Positions 1 through 8,504 of a DNA stretch of 14,164 bases are shown piece by piece; position 1 is the first letter of the stretch, and each line of letters begins with the position of its first letter. The position numbers were made by a program, and so were the translations under genes. Source of the stretch: Actinomycetota bacterium (GTDB lineage Bacteria; Actinomycetota; Actinomycetes; Propionibacteriales; Propionibacteriaceae); NCBI GenBank assembly GCA_016213595.1, contig JACRAA010000424.1, forward strand, positions 1 through 14,164, in the 5' to 3' direction. The notes below the pieces were generated by a model that saw only the letters and a program-made list of their open reading frames with translations, was not told where the DNA came from and ran no database searches.

Positions 1-3000
1 GCCCTTGCCCAGGTAGTCGTTGGCGTCGCCCACAAGCCGGAGCGTGATGCCCCCGGGCAGGAAGGCGCCGAAGCTCTGCCCGGCCGTACCGGTGAGCGTG
101 ATGTCGATCGTGTCGTCCGGAAGTCCGGCACCCTTGGTCGCCTTGGTCACGACATGGCCGAGGACCGTGCCGACCGTACGGTCGACGTTGCGGATCGTCG
201 TCTCCTCCTTGACGGGGATGCCCTGCTCGATGGCCTGGCGCGCCAGCTCGATGAGCTTCACGTCGAGGGCCTCGCCGAGCCCGTGGTCCTGGGTCGTGGT
301 GCAGTGGAGCGCGGAGGGAGTGTCGACGCGGGTGAGGATCGGCGACAGGTCGAGGCCCGACGCCTTCCAGTGGTCCACCGCCGGGCGGGTCTCGAGCTTC
401 TCGACGTGCCCGACCGCCTCCTCGAGGGTCCCGAAGCCCAGCAGCGACAGGTACTCCCGGACCTCCTCGGCGATGAACTCGAAGAAGTTCACGACGAACT
501 CCGCCTTGCCGTCGAACTTCTCGCGCAGGACCGGGTTCTGCGTGGCAACCCCGACCGGGCAGGTGTCGAGGTGGCAGACGCGCATCATGACGCAGCCCTC
601 GACGACCAGCGGTGCCGTGGCGAAGCCGAACTCCTCCGCACCGAGCAGCGCCGCGATGATGACGTCGCGTCCCGTCTTGAGCTGGCCGTCGGTCTGGACG
701 ACGATGCGATCCCGCAGCCCGTTGAGCAGCAGCGTCTGCTGCGTCTCGGCGAGCCCGAGCTCCCAGGGCCCGCCGGCGTGCTTCAGCGAGGTGAGGGGAG
801 CCGCACCCGTACCGCCGTCGTGGCCGGAGATGAGCACGACGTCGGCCTTGGCCTTCGAGACACCGGCCGCGACCGTACCCACCCCGACCTCCGCGACCAG
901 CTTCACGTGGACGCGGGCGCTCGGGTTGGCGCACTTGAGGTCGTGGATGAGCTGCTTGAGGTCCTCGATCGAGTAGATGTCGTGGTGCGGCGGCGGCGAG
1001 ACCAGCCCGACGCCCGCGGTCGCGTGCCGGGTGCGGGCGACCCACGGGTACACCTTCGTCGGCGGGAGCTGGCCGCCCTCGCCCGGCTTCGCGCCCTGGG
1101 CCATCTTGATCTGGATGTCCGTGGCGTTCGTCAGGTAGTCGCTCGTCACGCCGAACCGGCCCGAGGCGACCTGCTTGATGGCGGAGCGGCGCGACGGGTC
1201 GTGCAGCCGGTCCGTGTCCTCGCCGCCCTCACCGGTGTTCGACTTGCCGCCGAGCTGGTTCATGGCGATCGCCAGGGTCTCGTGCGCCTCCTTGCTGATG
1301 GAGCCGTACGACATGGCGCCTGTCGAGAACCGCTTGACGATCGAGCTCACAGGCTCGACCTCCTCGAGCGGTACCGGCTCCGACGCGGGCTTGAGCTGCA
1401 GCAGCGAGCGCAGCGTCATGAGCCGGTTGGAGCTGTCGTCGACCAGCGACGTGTACTGCTTGAAGATGTCGTACCGACCCGTACGCGTCGCATGCTGCAG
1501 CCGGAACACGGTGTCGGGGTCGAACAGGTGCTCCTCGCCCTCGCGGCGCCACTGGTACTCGCCGCCGACGGGCAGCGTCCGGTGCGCGAGCGGGATCCCG
1601 TCGGCCGGGTAGCCGCGCAGGTGGCTCCGCAGGACCATCTCGTGCACCTGCTCGAGGCCGATGCCGTCGAGGCGGCTCGTCGTGCCCTCGAAGTACGCGT
1701 CGACGAGCTCCTTGCTCAGGCCGGTCGCCTCGAAGATCTGAGCGCCGGTGTAGGAGGCGATCGTCGAGACGCCCATCTTGCTCATGACCTTGAGCACGCC
1801 CTTGCCGAGCGCCTTGCGGACGTTGTAGATCGCCTTGTCCGGGTCGACCGTCACGTACAGCTCGTTGCGGGCGAGGTCCTCGGCCGACTCGAAGACGAGG
1901 TACGGGTTGATGGCCGCGGCGCCGTAGCCGATGAGCAGCGCGGCGTGGTGCACCTCGCGCACGTCGCCGGTCTCGACGACCAGCCCGACCTTCGTGCGGG
2001 TCTTGGCCCGGACGAGGTGGTGGTGCACCGCCGAGGTGAGCAGGAGCGACGGGATCGGGGCGAGCTCGGCCGTGGAGTGGCGGTCGCTCAGCACGATGAT
2101 CTGGGCGCCCTCCTCGATCGCGGCGTCGACCTCGGCGCACAGCTCGTCGAGTCGGGCGCGAAGACCGTCCGCTCCCTCGTCGAGCTTGTACAGGCCGCGG
2201 AAGACGCGTGCGGCGTAGCCGGGGGTCTCCCCGGAGTGGTTGATGCGGACGAGCTTGGCCAGCTCGTCGGAGTCGAGGATCGGGAAGTTGATGACGATCT
2301 GCCGGCAGCTGTCCGCTCCGGGGTCCAGCAGGTTCTTCTCCGGGCCGATCGAGCTCGACAGGCTCGTCACGAGCTCCTCGCGGATGGCGTCGAGCGGAGG
2401 GTTCGTGACCTGGGCGAAGAGCTGGGTGAAGTAGTCGAAGAGCGAGCGTTCCTTGTCGCTGAGCACGGCGAGCGGCGCGTCGTTGCCCATGGAGCCGATC
2501 GGCTCCGCGCCGGTGTTGGCCATGGGGGCGACGATGATGCGCAGCTCCTCATGGTTGTAGCCGAAGATCTGCTGGCGACGGGTAACCGAGGAGTGGCTGT
2601 GCACGATGTGCTGGCGCTCCGGCAGGTCGTTGAGGTTGATGTGGCCCTGGGCGACCCATTCCGCGTACGGCTCGGCCGCGGCCAGGTCGGCCTTGACCTC
2701 CTCGTCGTCGATGACGCGGTGCTGCTCCAGGTCCACCAGGAAGATCCGGCCCGGCCGGAGCCGTCCCTTGCTCTCGACCTGGTCCTGCGGGATGTCGAGG
2801 ACACCGGCCTCGGAGGCGAAGACGACCAGCCCGTCCTTGGTCACCCAGTAGCGGGCAGGGCGCAGGCCGTTGCGGTCCAGGGTCGCGCCGATCGTCGTGC
2901 CGTCGGTGAACGTCACCGCGGCGGGGCCGTCCCAGGGCTCCATGAGCGAGCTGTGGAACTCGTAGAACGCCCGGCGGGCGGGGTCCATCTCGGTGTTCTG

Positions 3001-3954
3001 CTGCCACGCCTCGGGGATCATCATGAGCACCGCGTGGGGCAGGCTGCGCCCGCCGAGGTGCAGCAGCTCGAGGACCTCGTCGAAGGACGCGGAGTCGGAG
3101 CCACCGGGCGTACAGATCGGGAACAGCCGGTTGAGGTCGCCGGGGATGAGGTCGGAGGCGAGCAGCGTCTCCCGTGCCCGCATCCAGTTCCGGTTGCCCT
3201 TCACCGTGTTGATCTCCCCGTTGTGGGCGATGAGCCGGTACGGGTGGGCGAGCTCCCAGGCCGGGAACGTGTTGGTCGAGAACCGGGAGTGCACGAGCGC
3301 GAGCGCGCTGGCGAGGTCCGGGTCGTGGAGCTCGGGGTAGACCGCCTCGAGCTGCGCGGTGGTGAGCATGCCCTTGTACACGAGCGTGCGGCACGACAGC
3401 GAGGGGAAGTAGACGCTCTGCTCGTGCTGGGCCCGGCGGCGCAGGACGTACGCAAGCCGTTCGAGCTCAAGGCCGGACACGCCGTCGTACGAGTCGACGA
3501 GCAGCATCTCCATGTGCGGCATCACGTCGAGCGAAATGGGGCTGAGGGTGCTCGCGTCGGTGGGCACGGCGCGCCAGGCGAGGACACGGAGGCCCTCCTG
3601 GACGGCGATGTGGGCGACGGCAGCCTTCGCGGTCTCACGGGCTCTCGCCTCGGTGGGCAGGAAGGCCATGCCCACGGCGTACGACCCGGCGGCCGGCAGC
3701 TCGGCGTCGACGACCTTGCGAAGGAACGCATCCGGCACCTGGACGAGGATGCCCGCACCGTCGCCCGCGGCCGTGTCGGCACCCGTGGCGCCCCGGTGGT
3801 CCAGGTTCCTCAGCACCTCCAGGCCCTTCTCCACGATCTCGTGGCAGGCCGCGCCGTCGAGGCGCGCGACGAAGCCGACACCACAGGCGTCGTGCTCGTA
3901 GGCGGGGTCGTACAGGCCCTGTGCGGTCGGCCGGGCAAGCGGCTCGTAGACCAT
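1..3954 (-). CDS. gltB: Glutamate synthase (NADPH) large subunit, 3' end cut by the window edge
   Basis: The large (alpha) subunit of glutamate synthase makes two glutamates from glutamine and 2-oxoglutarate in the cytoplasm, working with the GltD small subunit. I read 1318 codons directly from the minus strand. Cys24 in YEHDACGVGFVA is the class II amidotransferase nucleophile that becomes the N-terminus after propeptide removal. The central domain covers roughly residues 450-760. The FMN/2-oxoglutarate synthase domain contains GHDGGTGAAPLTSLK (residues 1044-1058), and Cys1121, Cys1127 and Cys1132 (CVMMRVCHLDTC) fit the 3Fe-4S site. The reading ends in GDANDYLGKG of the GXGXG domain, so about 180 C-terminal residues of a roughly 1500-residue family lie off the left edge. 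The ATG at 3954-3952 follows AAGGGAGA (3958-3965). gltD is expected further left. The gene lies 149 nt after lgt and may share or supplement its transcript. Confidence 0.97.
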   Translation of the reverse strand, partial: MVYEPLARPTAQGLYDPAYEHDACGVGFVARLDGAACHEIVEKGLEVLRNLDHRGATGADTAAGDGAGILVQVPDAFLRKVVDAELPAAGSYAVGMAFLPTEARARETAKAAVAHIAVQEGLRVLAWRAVPTDASTLSPISLDVMPHMEMLLVDSYDGVSGLELERLAYVLRRRAQHEQSVYFPSLSCRTLVYKGMLTTAQLEAVYPELHDPDLASALALVHSRFSTNTFPAWELAHPYRLIAHNGEINTVKGNRNWMRARETLLASDLIPGDLNRLFPICTPGGSDSASFDEVLELLHLGGRSLPHAVLMMIPEAWQQNTEMDPARRAFYEFHSSLMEPWDGPAAVTFTDGTTIGATLDRNGLRPARYWVTKDGLVVFASEAGVLDIPQDQVESKGRLRPGRIFLVDLEQHRVIDDEEVKADLAAAEPYAEWVAQGHINLNDLPERQHIVHSHSSVTRRQQIFGYNHEELRIIVAPMANTGAEPIGSMGNDAPLAVLSDKERSLFDYFTQLFAQVTNPPLDAIREELVTSLSSSIGPEKNLLDPGADSCRQIVINFPILDSDELAKLVRINHSGETPGYAARVFRGLYKLDEGADGLRARLDELCAEVDAAIEEGAQIIVLSDRHSTAELAPIPSLLLTSAVHHHLVRAKTRTKVGLVVETGDVREVHHAALLIGYGAAAINPYLVFESAEDLARNELYVTVDPDKAIYNVRKALGKGVLKVMSKMGVSTIASYTGAQIFEATGLSKELVDAYFEGTTSRLDGIGLEQVHEMVLRSHLRGYPADGIPLAHRTLPVGGEYQWRREGEEHLFDPDTVFRLQHATRTGRYDIFKQYTSLVDDSSNRLMTLRSLLQLKPASEPVPLEEVEPVSSIVKRFSTGAMSYGSISKEAHETLAIAMNQLGGKSNTGEGGEDTDRLHDPSRRSAIKQVASGRFGVTSDYLTNATDIQIKMAQGAKPGEGGQLPPTKVYPWVARTRHATAGVGLVSPPPHHDIYSIEDLKQLIHDLKCANPSARVHVKLVAEVGVGTVAAGVSKAKADVVLISGHDGGTGAAPLTSLKHAGGPWELGLAETQQTLLLNGLRDRIVVQTDGQLKTGRDVIIAALLGAEEFGFATAPLVVEGCVMMRVCHLDTCPVGVATQNPVLREKFDGKAEFVVNFFEFIAEEVREYLSLLGFGTLEEAVGHVEKLETRPAVDHWKASGLDLSPILTRVDTPSALHCTTTQDHGLGEALDVKLIELARQAIEQGIPVKEETTIRNVDRTVGTVLGHVVTKATKGAGLPDDTIDITLTGTAGQSFGAFLPGGITLRLVGDANDYLGKG

Positions 3955-4041
3955 GGGTCTCCCTTCGGAACGGGCCGGGCTACCGGCTCGGGCACCACAC
4001 CGCGGCACGCAGGAGCCGAGGTGGCGGCGTCGTCGCAGGAC

Positions 4042-4047
4042 AACCTA
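4042..4047 (-). promoter_or_regulatory. Possible -10 element upstream of gltB
   Basis: The 149-nt gap between lgt and gltB contains TAGGTT on the minus strand, which fits the actinobacterial -10 pattern TANNNT and would give a 5' leader of about 80 nt. I see no matching TTGACA-like -35 at a usual distance and no clear rho-independent terminator after lgt. An independent gltB promoter is therefore only a suggestion, and read-through from the trp-lgt operon is equally possible. Confidence 0.2.
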
Positions 4048-4103
4048 CAGAAGGCGGAACACGTCCGATCCGCGTTGTCGCATGCCGGATGGTCCCCCGG
4101 GCC

Positions 4104-4994
4104 TCAGGACTCGGCCTGCTCGCTCCCCCGGTCCTCGCCGTCCTGGGCGTCGCCAGTGGCTACGTCTCGGGGCTCCTCGAGCGGTACGGGTGAGGGCCCG
4201 GGACGGGTGACCAGCAGCACGACGAGCAGCACGACACCGGCAACGAAGACGACAAGCGAGGTGTACGAGTTGAGCCGGAGCCCGCCGAACGTGTTCGCGG
4301 TGTCGATGCGAAGGCCTTCCACCCAGAACCTGCCCGCGGTGTACCAGATGATGTACGCGGCGAACAGCTTGCCGCGGCCGAGGTGGAACCAGCGTTCGAC
4401 GAGCAGGAGGATGCCTGCGCCGGCCAGGCACCACACCAGCTCGTACAGGAACGTCGGGTGGTACGTCGCGTACTGCTCGTAGCCGCTCATCCGGTGGGCC
4501 ATGTCGATCTCGAGCCCCCACGGCAGGGTGGTGGGCCGTCCGTACAGCTCCTGGTTGAAGTAGTTGCCGATGCGGCCGACGGCCTGGGCGATGAGAAGGC
4601 CGGGCGCGATGACGTCGGCCAGAGCGGCGAAGCTGACATGGGCCCTACGGCAGCGCCACCACGCCACCAGAGCGCCTCCCGCCACCGCTCCCCAGATCCC
4701 CAGGCCGCCCTCCCAGATGTAGAACATCCGGTACCAGGTGCGGCCGGGCCCGAAGTACAGCTCCGGGTCGGTGGCGACGTGGTAGATCCGGGCACCGATG
4801 ATCCCGGCGAGCACGGTCCAGACGAGGATCCCGTCGAGCGTCTCCTGCGTGCCGCCCCGAGCCCGCCACCGCCGCCCGCTCAGCCACCACGCGAGGATGA
4901 TCCCGGTGATGATGCTCAGGGCGTAGGCCCGGATGGGTACCGGACCGACGTACCAGACCCCGACCGGGGGGCTCGGGATGAACAGCGGTGTCAC
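4104..4994 (-). CDS. lgt: Prolipoprotein diacylglyceryl transferase
   Basis: Lgt is the integral membrane enzyme that moves diacylglycerol from phosphatidylglycerol to the lipobox cysteine of preprolipoproteins, the first step of lipoprotein maturation. The 296-residue protein has several hydrophobic helices and the family signature GRIGNYFNQELYG at residues 140-152, with Arg141 and Glu149 at conserved positions. Further on, YIIWYTAGRFWVEGLRID matches the conserved late segment, followed by a charged C-terminal tail. I chose the GTG at 4994-4992 because it forms a GTGA overlap with the stop of the upstream dsbA-like gene and the protein starts just before the first conserved segment. A longer reading to 5150 adds only sequence from the shadow of that gene. 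The Shine-Dalgarno match is weak, so translational coupling probably matters. The lipoprotein gene two positions upstream is a plausible substrate. Confidence 0.96.
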   Translation of the reverse strand: MTPLFIPSPPVGVWYVGPVPIRAYALSIITGIILAWWLSGRRWRARGGTQETLDGILVWTVLAGIIGARIYHVATDPELYFGPGRTWYRMFYIWEGGLGIWGAVAGGALVAWWRCRRAHVSFAALADVIAPGLLIAQAVGRIGNYFNQELYGRPTTLPWGLEIDMAHRMSGYEQYATYHPTFLYELVWCLAGAGILLLVERWFHLGRGKLFAAYIIWYTAGRFWVEGLRIDTANTFGGLRLNSYTSLVVFVAGVVLLVVLLVTRPGPSPVPLEEPRDVATGDAQDGEDRGSEQAES

Positions 4995-5752
4995 GACAGC
5001 GACCCGGCGAGGCTCTCGGGGGTGCCGGTCGTGAGGTCGAAGATCGTGCCGTTGACGTAGAGGGCCGGCGTCCCGCCTGCCGCGGGGCCCGACTTGGCGA
5101 AGCTGAAGATCCCGGTGACCCATGCGGCGTGGGTGCCGCCCGTCACGCACGTCTCGAAGCCCTGCGGGAGTGTGGGGTCGAAGTGCTGGGCCAGGGACAG
5201 GATCTGGTCGTTGGACCAGTCGGAGCCCATGTTCGCGAAGAAGCCGTCGTAGAGGTTCACGGCGAAGGCCGGGTCCCTCTCGGCCGCGCAGGCCATCGCG
5301 TTCGACGCACGGGCGCTGCCGGGGCTGCCGAAGCCGAGAGGGTAGTACTCGAGGTCGATGCGGCCCGAGTCACGGAGGTCGGCGAGCGTCTGGCCGTACG
5401 TGGTCTCGAACTCGGCGCAGTGGGTGCAGGCGAAGTCCGAGTACAGGGTGACGACGTTCGGCGCACGAGCGGCGCCGATCATGAGCCCCTTGCCATCGGT
5501 GACGGTGACGGGGGCGAACGCCAGGCTCGCGCTGGACGTCGCGGTGGGACTGGCCGGCGCATCGGGCTTCTTGGTGGCCTGGTACCAGCCGAACATCGAC
5601 ACGATGCCGATGAGGACGGCCACGACGACCAGCAGCGTGATGCCGGTGTCGCGGCGGCGCTTGCGGGCCGCGGCGAGCTCGGCCTCCCGTTGGGCGAGCA
5701 GGGCCTCCTTGGCGCCCGCCACCCGGTACGGCTTGTTCTTCTTCGTGCTCAT
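4991..5752 (-). CDS. Membrane-anchored DsbA-family thiol oxidoreductase (thioredoxin_4 type)
   Basis: The 253-residue protein has a basic, charged N-terminal cytoplasmic part (residues 1-35), one transmembrane helix (about 37-56), a Pro/Ala/Ser/Thr-rich linker (about 61-80) and an exported thioredoxin-fold domain. The active site is CTHC at 109-112 after TLYSDFA, and the cis-proline is in GGTPALYVNG (Thr228-Pro229). Cys155 and Cys202 form a possible second, structural disulfide. This layout fits the actinobacterial Thioredoxin_4/DsbA group, which oxidises or isomerises disulfides outside the membrane; the actual substrate cannot be read from the sequence. ATG at 5752-5750 follows GAGGA (5757-5761). 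The gene lies 18 nt after the SCO1 gene and overlaps lgt by GTGA, so all three are probably made together. A VKOR-type reoxidation partner is not in the window. Confidence 0.9.
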   Translation of the reverse strand: MSTKKNKPYRVAGAKEALLAQREAELAAARKRRRDTGITLLVVVAVLIGIVSMFGWYQATKKPDAPASPTATSSASLAFAPVTVTDGKGLMIGAARAPNVVTLYSDFACTHCAEFETTYGQTLADLRDSGRIDLEYYPLGFGSPGSARASNAMACAAERDPAFAVNLYDGFFANMGSDWSNDQILSLAQHFDPTLPQGFETCVTGGTHAAWVTGIFSFAKSGPAAGGTPALYVNGTIFDLTTGTPESLAGSLS

Positions 5753-5770
5753 CAGGTCCTCATCGTGGGG

Positions 5771-6412
5771 CTACGCGCCTGCCAAGGTGTCGAAGTCCGC
5801 CCGGAGGTCGTCGACGGCGGTCGGCGCCAGCCACACGACGGCTGCGCGCTTGTCCTTGCCGAAGCCGATCACCTCGGTGCCGTGGACGACCTCGTACCCG
5901 CCGCTCGGAAGCTTCTCGCCGTCGTCGATGGCCACCCCGACGCTCCGGGCGACCGACATGATTGTGGCGAGGTCACCTGTGAGACCCACATAGCCGGGGT
6001 CGATGCGGTCGAGATATGTCTTGAGCACGGGCGCCGTGTCGCGGGCGGGGTCCGTCGTGATGCACACCAGCCGCATCCTGTCATGGAGGTCCGCGGCCAT
6101 CCGGCTGCGCGCCGTCGCCATGTCGGCGAGGATCCCCGTGCAGACGTCCGGGCAGTTGGAGTAGCCGAAGAACAGGGCCGTCACCGTCTGCCCGGCGCTC
6201 GCGCCGGTGCGCAGGTTGTACGAGGCGCCGGAGGTGTCGGTCAGCGTGACGTCCGGCAGGTCGTACGCGCGGGCCGGGTCGAGCTGAGCACCTCTGTACG
6301 GGCCGGTCTGAGCCGTGCCGGAGATGATCGCCGGGCGGTCCGAGGCGGGCGAGGCACAGCCGGCCAGGAACGCCAGCGCGGCCGCGGAGGTGAACAGGCT
6401 GCGCCTCCTCAC
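5771..6412 (-). CDS. SCO1/SenC family copper/redox lipoprotein
   Basis: The 213-residue protein begins with a lipoprotein signal peptide: basic MRRR, a hydrophobic stretch and the lipobox LAGC with Cys19 as the predicted lipidated residue. The thioredoxin-like domain carries the SCO copper-site motif in GYSNCPDVCTG (Cys87 and Cys91) and the distant histidine His177 in EVVHGTEVIGF, so the full CxxxC...H copper ligand set is present. SCO proteins deliver copper to, or keep reduced, the CuA site of cytochrome c oxidase; a general thiol-redox role is an alternative. I chose the GTG at 6412-6410 because it overlaps the trpA stop as GTGA, has GGAG about 7 nt upstream, and starts directly before the signal peptide. 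The open frame continues upstream to 7333, but that part is a shadow of trpA. No oxidase subunit gene is present here. Confidence 0.93.
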   Translation of the reverse strand: MRRRSLFTSAAALAFLAGCASPASDRPAIISGTAQTGPYRGAQLDPARAYDLPDVTLTDTSGASYNLRTGASAGQTVTALFFGYSNCPDVCTGILADMATARSRMAADLHDRMRLVCITTDPARDTAPVLKTYLDRIDPGYVGLTGDLATIMSVARSVGVAIDDGEKLPSGGYEVVHGTEVIGFGKDKRAAVVWLAPTAVDDLRADFDTLAGA

Positions 6413-7257
6413 GGGCGCTCCGCCCGCCGCACCCCCGCAGAGAGGTCGGACACCAGGGCCCGCAGCGCGCCCAGGTCGCCGGGCGTGCCCGCCGCCTCGG
6501 CTGCGAGCAGCGTCGACACGAGGGCGGAGCCGACGATGACACCGTCGGCCGTGGCACCCACTGCCGCGGCCTGGTCGCCGTTGGAGACGCCGAGTCCCAC
6601 ACCGACAGGGAGGCCGGCGCCGAGCGCGCGGACGCGGCCGACGAGAGCGGGCGCAGCGTTCGAGGTCTCGGCACGGGCCCCGGTGACGCCCATCACGGCG
6701 GTCGCGTAGACCCAGCCGCGGCACGCCCGTACGGTCGTGGCGAGGCGCTTGTCGGTGCTGGACGGGGCGACGAGGAAGACGCGGTCCAGGCCGTACTCGT
6801 CGCTGGCGGCGCACCACTCGCCCGCCTCGTCGGGGGTCAGGTCCGGTGTGATGAGGCCCGCTCCGCCGGCCGCCGCGAAGTCGCGGGCGAACGCGCGGAC
6901 GCCGTACCGCTCGATGAGGTTCCAGTACGTCATGACGAGGGCCGGCGTCCCGGTGGCGGCGACCGCCTCCACTGCGGGGAAGACGTCGCGGGTGTGGACG
7001 CCGCGCTCCAAGGCGGCCGTGCCTGCCCGCTGGATCGCGACCCCGTCCATGACCGGGTCCGTGTACGGGATCCCGATCTCGACGACGTCGCAGCCCGTGC
7101 CGTCCGTACCCTCGGTGAGCGCCACGACCGCCTCGATCGAGGTCGCCACGTCCGGGTACCCGACCGGGAGGTACCCCACCAGAGCGGGCCGGCCCTGGTC
7201 GGCCGCCGCGGCGAACGCCTCGCCGGACTTGCCGAGGCGACTCTGGTCGAACGTCAT
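6409..7257 (-). CDS. trpA: Tryptophan synthase alpha subunit
   Basis: TrpA splits indole-3-glycerol phosphate into indole and glyceraldehyde-3-phosphate and passes indole to TrpB in the alpha2beta2 complex. The TIM-barrel signature VEIGIPYTDPVMDG holds the two catalytic acids, Glu61 and Asp72 (numbering from the GTG below). Later, GVTGAR and the phosphate-binding GVGLGVS and VIVGSAL segments are also conserved. Length is about 282 residues, normal for the family. Two starts are possible in the sequence GTGATG: ATG at 7257-7255, sharing one base with the trpB stop (TGATG), or GTG at 7260-7258, a 4-nt overlap. I give the ATG; the difference is one residue. A GGGA lies 6-9 nt upstream. The stop overlaps the SCO1 start. 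Confidence 0.97.
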   Translation of the reverse strand: MTFDQSRLGKSGEAFAAAADQGRPALVGYLPVGYPDVATSIEAVVALTEGTDGTGCDVVEIGIPYTDPVMDGVAIQRAGTAALERGVHTRDVFPAVEAVAATGTPALVMTYWNLIERYGVRAFARDFAAAGGAGLITPDLTPDEAGEWCAASDEYGLDRVFLVAPSSTDKRLATTVRACRGWVYATAVMGVTGARAETSNAAPALVGRVRALGAGLPVGVGLGVSNGDQAAAVGATADGVIVGSALVSTLLAAEAAGTPGDLGALRALVSDLSAGVRRAERP

Positions 7258-8495
7258 CACAGGTTTCCCGCCGTCTTGTCGGCGCTGCCGTCGAGGCCGA
7301 ACCAGCGGATCGCGGTGTCGACGTCCTTGTCACCGCGACCGGAGAGGCAGATGACGAAGACCGGCCGCGCGTCCGGATCGGTCTCGGCGATGCGCCTGCC
7401 CACCCTCATGGCCCCCGCCACGGCATGCGCACTTTCGATGGCGGGCATGATGCCCTCCGTCTGCGTGAGGATCTTGAGCGCTTCCATCGCCTCGGTGTCG
7501 GTCACCGGCTCGTAGCTCGCGCGTCCCGTGGCCGCCAGCCAGGCGTGCTCGGGACCGACGCCCGGGTAGTCGAGGCCGGCCGAGATGGAGTGCGACTCCT
7601 TGGTCTGGCCGTCGGAGTCCTGCAGCACGTACGTACGCATCCCGTGCAGGACGCCCACCTGGCCCTCGGCGATCGTCGCGGCGTGGCGCCCCGTCTCCAC
7701 ACCGTCGCCGCCGGCCTCGAAGCCGAGCAGCGCCACCTCGGGGTCGCCGATGAAGTCGGCGAACATGCCCATCGCGTTCGAGCCGCCGCCCACGCAGGCC
7801 AGCACGGCGTCGGGCAGCCGTCCGTACCGCTCGAGCATCTGCGCCTTGGTCTCGGTCGAGATGACGCGCTGGAACTCGCGCACGATCTCCGGGAACGGGT
7901 GGGGCCCGCCGACCGTCCCGATGATGTAGTGGGTGTCGTCGACGCTGGCCACCCAGTCCCGTAGCGCCTCGTTGAGAGCGTCCTTGAGGGTTCGGGAACC
8001 GGCCGCGACGGCGACCACCTCCGCGCCCAGCATCTGCATCCTCGCCACGTTGAGCGCTTGCCGCTGGGTGTCGACCTCGCCCATGTAGACGGTGCACCTC
8101 AGCCCGAACAGCGCGGCAGCCGTGGCGGTCGCAACGCCGTGCTGCCCGGCCCCTGTCTCCGCGATGACGCGCGTCTTGCCCATGCGTCGGGTGAGCAGGG
8201 CCTGTCCGAGGACGTTGTTGATCTTGTGCGAACCCGTGTGGTTGAGGTCCTCGCGCTTGAGGAGCACGGTCGCGTTGCCGCAGTACGCCGAGAACCGCTT
8301 CGCCTCGGTCAGCGGCGACGGCCGCCCGGCGTAGTCCGTGAGCAGCGAGCGGAGCTCGGCCTGGAACTCGGGGTCGGCCTGCGCCGCACGGAACTCCGTC
8401 TCGAGCTGGTCCAGGGCGGCGAACAGCGCCTCGGGCACGAACCGGCCACCGAAGGTGTCGAAGTGTCCCTGGTCATCCGGCAGTCGGGTCGTCAT
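7257..8495 (-). CDS. trpB: Tryptophan synthase beta subunit
   Basis: TrpB is the PLP-dependent enzyme that condenses indole with serine to tryptophan. The 412-residue protein is full length. Lys91 in NHTGSHKINN is the Schiff-base lysine, Glu113 in AETGAGQHG corresponds to the catalytic glutamate, and GGGSNAMG (236-243) binds the PLP phosphate. The N-terminal FGGRFVPE segment and the C-terminal CLSGRGDKD are family hallmarks of the TrpB1 type that pairs with TrpA, in keeping with trpA lying directly downstream. ATG at 8495-8493 follows GAGAGGA, which overlaps the trpC stop region; the gap to trpC is 9 nt. The stop overlaps the trpA start. Confidence 0.98.
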   Translation of the reverse strand: MTTRLPDDQGHFDTFGGRFVPEALFAALDQLETEFRAAQADPEFQAELRSLLTDYAGRPSPLTEAKRFSAYCGNATVLLKREDLNHTGSHKINNVLGQALLTRRMGKTRVIAETGAGQHGVATATAAALFGLRCTVYMGEVDTQRQALNVARMQMLGAEVVAVAAGSRTLKDALNEALRDWVASVDDTHYIIGTVGGPHPFPEIVREFQRVISTETKAQMLERYGRLPDAVLACVGGGSNAMGMFADFIGDPEVALLGFEAGGDGVETGRHAATIAEGQVGVLHGMRTYVLQDSDGQTKESHSISAGLDYPGVGPEHAWLAATGRASYEPVTDTEAMEALKILTQTEGIMPAIESAHAVAGAMRVGRRIAETDPDARPVFVICLSGRGDKDVDTAIRWFGLDGSADKTAGNL

Positions 8496-8504
8496 GGTGT
8501 CCTC

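Noticed and set aside
154..4482. Plus-strand open frame of 1442 codons opposite gltB
   Set aside because: It is in exact codon register with gltB on the other strand, so it stays open simply because gltB avoids TTA, CTA and TCA codons in this G+C-rich genome. Its translation is low-complexity (Arg, Val, Asp, Leu) and resembles no family.
6398..6410. AGGAGG just inside the SCO1 gene as a ribosome binding site for a later start
   Set aside because: It encodes the Arg codons of the signal peptide; a later start would remove the basic N-region, so it is probably coincidental.
4988..6709. Plus-strand open frame of 573 codons opposite dsbA-like, sco and trpA
   Set aside because: Register-matched antisense shadow; Arg/Gly/Val-rich translation with no domain, whereas the minus-strand genes carry full motif sets.
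7258..7333. Upstream extension of the SCO1 reading frame to 7333
   Set aside because: The extra residues are a shadow of trpA; the lipoprotein signal peptide begins exactly at the GTG at 6412.
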